Shown here: piece by piece, positions 7,767-13,577 of the stretch
Numbering within the stretch: the stretch's first letter is position 1
Layout: each line of letters opens with the position of its first letter
Source: Gammaproteobacteria bacterium
GTDB lineage: Bacteria > Pseudomonadota > Gammaproteobacteria > Steroidobacterales > Woeseiaceae
Direction of reading: 5' to 3'
NCBI GenBank assembly: GCA_029863305.1
Contig: JAOTVR010000037.1
Location: 1-32,432, forward strand
DNA length: 32,432 nucleotides
Position numbers and translations under genes: made by a program
Notes under the pieces: generated by a model
Told to the model about the DNA's origin: nothing
Database searches by the model: none
The model's input: only the letters and a program-made list of their open reading frames with translations

Positions 7767-8924
7767 TCACAGATAACTTAGCCACCATTCGCGTCGCCGT
7801 TCCTTTAATCGAGCAAACCAAATGCATGCCGGATACAGGATCAAGATAGAAATTGCCCACGCTACGTATGTCGCACTCAACCCGAGCATGGCACTTCCGG
7901 CAGGACCCGGTGGCGGCCTGGCAGCCTCAGCGCCATATAGTGCAAAAGAAACCGGGATCGCTGTGAAGCGAAGCAGGTACAGGTGCAGTACATAATAAAA
8001 AAACGGCACACGGCCAAATACGAGAAACACCTTGCGCAGCCGACCCGACGACCAACCTTCGAACAATGACAGCAAGCACAGTGCAGGGCCGAGGGTCATT
8101 AGAAGAAACAACAGAGACGGCGGATACTTGCTTGTATTCAGGAACGATAGCAAGGTGAACGATGTGGTCGCCTGTGCTGACCATGCGACTGGATCGCCAT
8201 AGATATTGGATGCGCGCAGCAAGATGAACGCGGCAATCATTGCGAGTCCGAGGCGCATATACAATTTTCGGCGTCTGTCGATGTCAAAACTCACCGTTGT
8301 ACCGAAACCGTACCCCAGGGCGATCACGCCAATCCACGGCAAGAGGGGATACGAGACCATCCACGTAAGCCCCTCAGACAGCTGCACCGGGCCACGCTCG
8401 TGGAGGATGGTCCAGATTGCCGCCGCGCCACCAAAGTCGGAAGGAACAAGCGAGTCCAGGGTATTGTGGCCGCAGACGATCACCAATCCGATGATCGCAA
8501 CGGCGGCTGGTCTGAGAAAACAAAGCCCTGCGAGAGCAATCATCGACCAACCGATCGCCCAGATCACCTGAATGAGTACGAGGCTGTAACCGGGCTCCGG
8601 AATCCAAACATATTTGCAGACCGTAAGTTCGATCAGGATGAGCCAGGCGCCGCGCGTAAAAAGGAATCGCGCAAGTTGTGCCGGGTTTCTCCGCGAGCCA
8701 TACAGATACGCGGCTGTGCCGGCGAGAAACACGAAAACCGGTGCACAAATATGGGTGATCCAGCGAGTGAAGAATAATGGAACCGTGGTCACGTCAAGGT
8801 CGGTAGGAGAAGGCGTATAGCCGCCCCAGAAATCACGTGCGTGATCGAGCGCCATGATCACCATTACCAGGCCGCGGAGGAGGTCGATGGCGGCGTTACG
8901 CTGAGCAGGCACATTGTTGTTCAT
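7767..8924 (-). CDS. Heparan-alpha-glucosaminide N-acetyltransferase-like (DUF1624) membrane protein
   Basis: A 385-residue polytopic membrane protein with roughly nine or ten hydrophobic segments. The N-terminus RNAAIDLLRGLVMVIMALDH, followed by ARDFWGG and ITHICAPVFVFLAGTAAYL, is the hallmark of the HGSNAT-catalytic/DUF1624 family, in which the His in LDH is proposed to take part in acyl transfer across the membrane. Later segments LPWIGVIALGYGFG and GRVPFFYYVLHLYLLR also fit. The acceptor cannot be told; many bacterial relatives are uncharacterised. The gene stands alone on the minus strand, convergent with dnaE2 over a 125-bp gap, and no strong ribosome-binding site is seen before the ATG. 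Confidence 0.85.
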   Translation of the reverse strand: MNNNVPAQRNAAIDLLRGLVMVIMALDHARDFWGGYTPSPTDLDVTTVPLFFTRWITHICAPVFVFLAGTAAYLYGSRRNPAQLARFLFTRGAWLILIELTVCKYVWIPEPGYSLVLIQVIWAIGWSMIALAGLCFLRPAAVAIIGLVIVCGHNTLDSLVPSDFGGAAAIWTILHERGPVQLSEGLTWMVSYPLLPWIGVIALGYGFGTTVSFDIDRRRKLYMRLGLAMIAAFILLRASNIYGDPVAWSAQATTSFTLLSFLNTSKYPPSLLFLLMTLGPALCLLSLFEGWSSGRLRKVFLVFGRVPFFYYVLHLYLLRFTAIPVSFALYGAEAARPPPGPAGSAMLGLSATYVAWAISILILYPACIWFARLKERRREWWLSYL

Positions 8925-9429
8925 GATTGATTCGTCACCGACTTACCTTGCTTCAGGCGATCTTATAGACTTGATACTCCGATCGCGATGTCTGACAGAG
9001 CGCCGAGCGAACGCTCCTGCCAAGAGGCAGACATTCATCTCTTGAACGATACAGGCAATGAACCTGATCAGGAAACTAGCTGGTGCTTTTGTTATTTCAT
9101 TTGCCAGCATCTGGCCAGTGGCTTTTCCGGTAATGATGTTCACCGCTGGTATCGATGCATTGCTTGATACTTACGAAGCGTAACGCTGCTGCGATGCTCT
9201 GGCGTAATGTGAAGAAAAACATTTTGCGGAATCCCGGCGTTGTATTACGCGCGAGAATTTTGATCTGTACGATCGCGCCTGATTGTCTGCTGCGGTTGGG
9301 CCTGTGTTGTCCGAATGGACTGCCAGTGCGGCAAAGCGAACAATGGGGATTTCCGATTGGATGACGGTTGCCCCGAAGAGATGCTAAGTTAGGCGCTCAA
9401 ACAGCGAATAAAAGAATGGGGGTGTGACA
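8925..9429 (+). other. Intergenic stretch with one possible tiny membrane-protein frame
   Basis: About 500 bp without a convincing gene, between divergent transcription units. A 41-codon frame at 9058-9183 begins MNLIRKLAGAFVISFASIWP, continues with PVAFPVMMF and ends DTYEA. It has a basic N-terminus and a hydrophobic core, so it could be a small membrane protein or the remnant of a signal peptide, but its ribosome-binding site is poor (ACAGGCA directly before ATG). A 69-codon plus-strand frame at 9155-9364 has a composition unlike a real protein. No repeats were noticed. Confidence 0.4.
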
Positions 9430-10062
9430 ATGGATAACGATCAATTTGGGACGATTAGATCGATTGGTTCGGTCGGCCTTGTGGTCGTGATGGCGCTGTC
9501 CGTCACGTCCTGCGCCACGATAAAAGAAATGAACCGAACGATCACGCCGAACGCATACTCGGAGAGTGTCGGGCCGGCGCAGATGAAAGCCGATGAAAAC
9601 GAGTGCTGGGAGTACGGGATGGCTGAGCGGAGTCGGCTCCTGGAAGAGCTGATGGCAGGGGATCCGGAGATGGTCGCGAGCGAAGCTCGGGAGTCTGGCG
9701 CGGAAAATGTCGCCAGATCCATGTCGAAAATGGAAGGCGGAAGCACTATGGAGGGTGACGTCGCTGCCGGGGTGGCCGGGTTCCTGTTCTCATCCTGGGA
9801 TGAGGATACCTACGATGAAAGCAACCTCGCCAAATACCTTGGCATCGAGGGCGGCCTCGGCGCCGGTTTTTCGGCCGGCAAGCGACTGCAGTACACCTGC
9901 CTGCGCGCGAAGGGCTACAAGGTCGAAGATGATGAGGAAGACGGTTCCGGCACTGCCCATCTGGTGTGGGCGGATCCCGCGGGCATCACGCGCGTGATCT
10001 TGCGCGAAGAGGACGGCACGGAACGCGTGTTCTACGAGTACATCACGCCGAGCAAACGCTAG
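9430..10062 (+). CDS. Putative lipoprotein of unknown function with glycine-rich segment
   Basis: I do not recognise this family. The ATG at 9430 is chosen because GGGGG (9418-9422) lies seven bases upstream; a GTG at 9424 in the same frame is the alternative. The 210-residue product has a lipoprotein signal ending VTSC (Cys about residue 27), so it should be anchored in the envelope. The mature part contains a helical acidic stretch (ERSRLLEELMAGDPEMVASE), then a small-residue segment GDVAAGVAGFLF and GGLGAGFSAGKRLQYTCLRAKGY, reminiscent of glycine-zipper envelope proteins, and a C-terminal beta-like half (RVILREEDGTERVFYEY). Two further Cys (in NECWEY and YTCLRA) could form a disulfide. Not obviously co-transcribed with the next lipoprotein, which has its own promoter and riboswitch. 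Confidence 0.75.
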   Translation: MDNDQFGTIRSIGSVGLVVVMALSVTSCATIKEMNRTITPNAYSESVGPAQMKADENECWEYGMAERSRLLEELMAGDPEMVASEARESGAENVARSMSKMEGGSTMEGDVAAGVAGFLFSSWDEDTYDESNLAKYLGIEGGLGAGFSAGKRLQYTCLRAKGYKVEDDEEDGSGTAHLVWADPAGITRVILREEDGTERVFYEYITPSKR

Positions 10063-10175
10063 GACAGATCAGGTAATCCCGGACCGGTTCGGTGCGCGGA
10101 AACCGGCTTGGGCGAAGCGTCCAGGCCGAACGACCGCCAATGATGAATGCTGCCATCGGTAGGTACATCTCAGAA

Positions 10176-10203
10176 TTGACTGCTTACCTCCGCGTGAGAG
10201 AAT
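10176..10203 (+). promoter_or_regulatory. Promoter of the riboswitch-controlled lipoprotein gene
   Basis: TTGACT (10176-10181), 16-base spacer, GAGAAT (10198-10203). The -35 is near consensus and the -10 matches four of six bases. The predicted start site near 10208-10210 coincides with the first base of the riboswitch P1 stem, which supports both calls. Confidence 0.55.
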
Positions 10204-10207
10204 CAGA

Positions 10208-10319
10208 CAGGCGACAAAGGCAAAGCTGACCAAAGTCAGGGACGCAAAGTCACGGGTCCTCGCCTCCTCCGCGACGTACTATCGCCACGAAGGACCCAAG
10301 ATCGCCGGACTGCCGCCTG
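10208..10319 (+). promoter_or_regulatory. Cyclic-di-GMP-I (GEMM-I) riboswitch aptamer
   Basis: The conserved parts of the GEMM-I class are present in order. P1 is CAGGCG (10208-10213) with CGCCTG (10314-10319). The conserved AAAGGCAAA follows at 10216-10224. A hairpin CTGAC-CAAA-GTCAG is at 10226-10239. The signature GGGACGCAAAGTC is at 10239-10251. The next stem is GGGTCC (10254-10259) with GGACCC (10292-10297), followed by the AAGATCGCCGG segment at 10298-10308. The class binds the second messenger c-di-GMP and controls the downstream gene, here the lipoprotein at 10353. The hairpin loop is CAAA rather than the usual GNRA tetraloop, a departure from the common form. Identification is by eye; a covariance-model score was not computed. 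Confidence 0.85.
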
Positions 10320-10352
10320 TTGCGGTCGATCGGATTCCGCAAAGGAGGAAGC
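10320..10352 (+). promoter_or_regulatory. Riboswitch expression platform with strong Shine-Dalgarno
   Basis: Directly after P1 comes a small hairpin, TTGCGG (10320-10325) with CCGCAA (10337-10342), and then AGGAGG (10343-10348), an excellent ribosome-binding site five bases before the ATG at 10353. No T-run is present, so control is probably at translation. The Shine-Dalgarno is complementary to TCCTCC (10265-10270), which is the loop of a small hairpin within the aptamer (stem TCGC 10260-10263 with GCGA 10271-10274). Confidence 0.6.
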
Positions 10353-11330
10353 ATGAACACGTCATATCGCGTCGCGTTCTTCGCGTCGCTGCTGCTTTGG
10401 GGTTGTGCGGCACCCCCAACGATGAAAGATGTCGAGCAGGTGACTGCGGATACGAGTATGGTTTTCGGTAGTGTTGAGGTCTACCAGGACGGCGAACTGC
10501 AGAAATGGGGGGCAAGGTTCTTTGGTTATGATCATTTCTATCTGACTATCCTGCCGCCTGACAGTGACGAGGCGATCACTTACAAATTAGATAAAGAGGG
10601 GAAATTCTTCTGGTCCCTCCCCCCGGGCGAGTACACGTTGTTGGGATACATCTGGGACACGGATACCGGGCAACGAACTGGACACTTTGGCGGCAGTTTC
10701 AGGGCGCCGCAAGCTGGCGCCGCTGCATACATCGGCACGATAGTCTTTCGCGGCAACCTGGTCTTTCTCGTTCCTGATATTGAGGACAAGTTCGAGGAGC
10801 TAGCCGCGCTTTACGATGCCCGGTTCCCAAGTCGGCGCGGAACAGCAGCCAGACAGATGATCGAAGAACCCCAGCCGATCGGAACCTTCACGGCCGTCCG
10901 CGGACCGTGCAACGAAGACTGGCAAATCGGTTGCAGCAAGCGCTTCCGCGGCGTGACACCAATTTCTCCGAACGTAACGCAATCCGGCTTCCCGGTCGCA
11001 AGCGATCTGATGCCGGTATTTCGTTGGAAAGGATGTTCCAAGTCGGATGTCAGCTACGATCTGATTCTCTACGAAGCGGCGGCTTACGCCGTTGGCGGCG
11101 CAATGGTCCCGTCATATATGCGGGGGCGCGTCGTCGCTTATGCCGAGGACCTGACGGAGCCGTGGTGGAGGCCCGAGGCAGCTCTTAAACCCGATACTCG
11201 GTATATCTGGTCGGTGCGCCTTCGAGAGGGTCAGACCGTGTCAGGGTGGTCCACGCAGAGTCACTCTACGTTTCTCCTCGTATATGCGAGTTGGGGTCAT
11301 GGGCAATGGTTCCAGTTCAAGACCGCATAG
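10353..11330 (+). CDS. c-di-GMP-riboswitch-controlled lipoprotein of unknown function
   Basis: A 325-residue predicted lipoprotein. The ATG at 10353 follows AGGAGG with ideal spacing; a longer frame from 10320 would overlap the riboswitch and is rejected. The signal peptide ends LLWGC, making Cys18 the lipid anchor. Mature residues about 35-145 look like a beta-sandwich (MVFGSVEVYQDGELQKW, LPPGEYTLLGYIWD). The second half has features of fibronectin-III-like domains (LMPVFRWKGCSKSDVSYDL, LKPDTRYIWSVRLREGQTV, SGWSTQSH). I do not recognise the family. Control by c-di-GMP suggests a surface or biofilm role, for example a matrix-associated or adhesion-related lipoprotein; this is inference from regulation only. 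It seems monocistronic; the next gene has its own promoter candidate. Confidence 0.85.
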   Translation: MNTSYRVAFFASLLLWGCAAPPTMKDVEQVTADTSMVFGSVEVYQDGELQKWGARFFGYDHFYLTILPPDSDEAITYKLDKEGKFFWSLPPGEYTLLGYIWDTDTGQRTGHFGGSFRAPQAGAAAYIGTIVFRGNLVFLVPDIEDKFEELAALYDARFPSRRGTAARQMIEEPQPIGTFTAVRGPCNEDWQIGCSKRFRGVTPISPNVTQSGFPVASDLMPVFRWKGCSKSDVSYDLILYEAAAYAVGGAMVPSYMRGRVVAYAEDLTEPWWRPEAALKPDTRYIWSVRLREGQTVSGWSTQSHSTFLLVYASWGHGQWFQFKTA

Positions 11331-11443
11331 AGTCAGGATGACATTCAAGGACGGCGTGGCCAGACTTCCTGGCTATGACATGCACTGCAGGACTGGCTGG
11401 GGCGAAACCATTGCGTAACCACACGCAGCCGCTTGCGGGGGTC

Positions 11444-11471
11444 TTGCTAGAATCAAAGCTGGCAGTCTAAA
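11444..11471 (+). promoter_or_regulatory. Possible promoter of the cytochrome P460 gene
   Basis: TTGCTA (11444-11449), 16-base spacer, TCTAAA (11466-11471), each matching four of six consensus bases. It would give a leader of about 35 bases before the ATG at 11513. The rest of the 11331-11512 gap shows no clear terminator. Confidence 0.35.
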
Positions 11472-11512
11472 GTAGCTGTAACAGGTTTCCTTAACTACGA
11501 ATCAGGTTGACA

Positions 11513-12010
11513 ATGAAAAAGCGTCTCAAGAGTCTGGCCGTCGTGCTTGTGGGCATTTCAATCAGTGGCCTCGCATCGGAACAGTCGATCCCGCCGTCCA
11601 ACGGCATCGCCTATCCGACCGGCTGGCAAGACTGGGCAACGATTGCCGTTTCACACCGGAACGACAATAACACCTTGCGAGTTATTCTGGGCAACGAGGT
11701 CGCCGTTGCGGCAGCTCGCTCCGGCAATACCAATCCCTGGCCCGACGGTGCGATCGTCGGCAAGGTGGTCTGGAAAGAAACTGCGCTGGAACATTGGCAG
11801 GCAGCCGCAGGACCCGGAGAGTTCGTGCATGCTGAATTCATGTTCAAGGACTCCGAGACTTATGCCGACACCCATGGCTGGGGATGGGCTCGCTGGGTCG
11901 GGCAGGATCAAGTTCCTTTCGACAATGGCATGCAGGTCTGTATCGCGTGTCACACACCGGTAAAGGACCGCGACTGGGTGTTTACCGATCCGGGCCAGAT
12001 CCCACAATAA
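11513..12010 (+). CDS. Cytochrome P460 family c-type haem protein, periplasmic
   Basis: A 165-residue exported protein. The ATG at 11513 is preceded by AGG at a suitable distance; a TTG two codons upstream is unlikely. Residues 1-22 are a signal peptide. The body matches the cytochrome P460 fold: YPTGWQDWATIAVSHR, TLRVILGNEVA, WPDGAIVGKVVWKE, and near the end the haem-binding motif CIACH (Cys143, Cys146, His147) followed by TPVKDRDWVFT. In characterised P460 proteins a lysine crosslinks to the haem and the enzyme oxidises hydroxylamine or nitric oxide; Lys84 and Lys88 here are candidates but cannot be told apart by eye. Many relatives are annotated only by family, so detoxification of nitrogen oxides is an inference. 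No nitrification genes are nearby. Confidence 0.88.
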   Translation: MKKRLKSLAVVLVGISISGLASEQSIPPSNGIAYPTGWQDWATIAVSHRNDNNTLRVILGNEVAVAAARSGNTNPWPDGAIVGKVVWKETALEHWQAAAGPGEFVHAEFMFKDSETYADTHGWGWARWVGQDQVPFDNGMQVCIACHTPVKDRDWVFTDPGQIPQ

Positions 12011-12184
12011 ATCCCCTGCCTCGTGGCTGGGCTCGCTTATTCCTGCATCTGGCCGACTGCCGTCGGTCGCCAGGCATCCGAACGAACGACTGTTATTTAT
12101 GAAAGAGCAGACGTTCAATTCGAAGTATTGAGGTGCTCAGCATTTGCGCGCCGCGCAGTCGCCGGTCGAACGATTTGAGGTAAA

Positions 12185-12622
12185 ATGACGGCTGCTGAGC
12201 CAATACAGATGGCCGGTCTCACCCTCGAGGATAGAGGTATGCCGCCGAAGAAAACACCACATGACATCACCGCGGGAGACCGGATTGTTGAAATGGCAAG
12301 GCGCCAGAGGGAGCAGCGCGAGAAGGGCTACAGGGCGCAGGCTTTAAAGCTGTACCCCAAGATATGCGCACGTTGTGGCCGCGAATTTAGCGCCGAAAAT
12401 TTGCGTGAGCTAACGGTCCATCACAAGGACCACAACCATGACAATAATCCAACGGATGGCAGTAACTGGGAGCTACTTTGTCTTTATTGCCATGACGATG
12501 AGCATGCTCGATATCAGATCGCTGACGACTGCCATGCCGTTACGCCAGGCGAAGAGACTGAACCACTGTCTACTCATACGCCATTCGCTCTGCTTCGGAC
12601 ATTGCTGAACCGGGAATCGTGA
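12185..12622 (+). CDS. yajD: YajD-family HNH nuclease-like protein
   Basis: A 145-residue protein closely matching E. coli YajD in the central block: GYRAQALKLYPKICARCGRE, LRELTVHHKDHNHDNNP and DGSNWELLCLYCHDDEH. The HNH/treble-clef motif is complete: CxxC at 61-64, His79-His80, Asn94, Cys99/Cys102-His103 and His107. HNH proteins cut nucleic acids with a divalent metal; YajD's substrate is not established. The first ATG (12185) has TGAGG four bases upstream; the ATG at 12239 gives a 127-residue protein closer to the usual family length and may be the true start. It stands alone, convergent with the ferritin-like gene. Confidence 0.9.
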   Translation: MTAAEPIQMAGLTLEDRGMPPKKTPHDITAGDRIVEMARRQREQREKGYRAQALKLYPKICARCGREFSAENLRELTVHHKDHNHDNNPTDGSNWELLCLYCHDDEHARYQIADDCHAVTPGEETEPLSTHTPFALLRTLLNRES

Positions 12623-12758
12623 CTATCTGCTTTAAATGAAACGACCGCTTCCGAGGACGCCCGCCCGGAGTGGCGATCGTCAATTCTGCGGCCCGGATCC
12701 AAACGACCACGTTTACTCCGTGCAGGATTCTCGGGCGTCTTGCAGAACCGGAAGATCC

Positions 12759-13280
12759 CTACAGATAGGGGGCTTCGTCGGGGTCGAACTCGATTTCGTC
12801 GCTAGCGCTGGCGGGTAGTTTGGCCATTGCTTCTCGCAGCATCCCGACGTGTTCGGTCTCCTCATCTCGAAGCTCGGTGAACAATGCCCGGACCTCCGGG
12901 TCGGTGATGCCGGGCAAGGCCATGTCGTAGAAATCGTAGGCCTTCTTCTCAGCGGCGAGTCCGACCTCAAATGCCTGGACGGTGGACATGCCGCGGCGCG
13001 GCGCCCCCATATCCGGTGCCTCGACGTCGAACAGGTCGTCCAGCGTCAGCCGCGCAGGGGCATCACCGAACAAAGCCTTGCGCCGGGCCTCCAGTTCACT
13101 ACCGTGCTTGGCCTCGTTCTCGGCCATAGTGGCGAAGAAGGCCCCAGCATCGTAGCCGCCGCTGCGGCCGAGCTGGGAGGCGAACATCTGGTAGCGGTGG
13201 CACGCTTCCATCTCGATCAGCTTAGCGAGGTCTAGGGCGTCCATAAGGCTGAGCTTGGACAGGTCAAGACGGGTGGACAT
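12759..13280 (-). CDS. Ferritin-like / rubrerythrin-type diiron protein
   Basis: A 173-residue cytoplasmic four-helix-bundle protein without signal peptide. Diiron ligands are visible in the rubrerythrin pattern: Glu23/Glu25 in LIEMEACHRY, Glu56 and His59 in ENEAKH, Glu111 in AAEKKAYDFY, Glu141 and His144 in EETEH. There is no C-terminal rubredoxin CxxC domain, so it is a rubrerythrin-like ferritin domain protein. Probable role: iron handling or peroxide/oxygen defence; the exact reaction cannot be told. The ATG is preceded by AGGAG with nine bases spacing on the minus strand. The gene is isolated, convergent with yajD across 136 bp with no clear terminator. Confidence 0.85.
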   Translation of the reverse strand: MSTRLDLSKLSLMDALDLAKLIEMEACHRYQMFASQLGRSGGYDAGAFFATMAENEAKHGSELEARRKALFGDAPARLTLDDLFDVEAPDMGAPRRGMSTVQAFEVGLAAEKKAYDFYDMALPGITDPEVRALFTELRDEETEHVGMLREAMAKLPASASDEIEFDPDEAPYL

Positions 13281-13475
13281 TGACTCGGCTCCTGGTCTGG
13301 GTTTGACGTTTCGAGGCGACTCATCGGGTGCGCCTCAGGCAAACGCAGCAGCCGAGTCCCGTCTGCGGGCACTGCGGCTCTTGCGGCACTGCGATAATAA
13401 CATCGCCGAGTGGATTCGAGTGACATTTGATGTTCGGCTGAACAACAGCTAATCATTCGAAACGGGCATGCCGAA

Positions 13476-13505
13476 TTGCTCTCAACCCGATAAATCATGC
13501 ATACT
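13476..13505 (+). promoter_or_regulatory. Possible promoter of the kinase gene
   Basis: TTGCTC (13476-13481), 18-base spacer, CATACT (13500-13505). Match is moderate. Downstream, at 13551-13563, is a perfect inverted repeat TGACA-AAA-TGTCA just before the first possible start codon at 13578, which could be an operator or a chance palindrome. Confidence 0.3.
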
Positions 13506-13577
13506 CAATTGCAAGAGCATACAGGCGATCTGCCGGGTCAGCTGGTGTTGTGACAAAATGTCAAATGAGCCAGCTCG

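Noticed and set aside
7649..7849. Short plus-strand frame after dnaE2
   Set aside because: It overlaps the end of the membrane acyltransferase-like gene, has no clear ribosome-binding site and no protein-like composition.
9155..9364. A 69-codon plus-strand frame before the first lipoprotein
   Set aside because: Its product is rich in Cys, Arg and Leu in a non-protein-like way and it has no ribosome-binding site.
12636..12818. A 60-codon frame between yajD and the ferritin-like gene
   Set aside because: It runs into the antisense of the ferritin-like gene and shows no motif.
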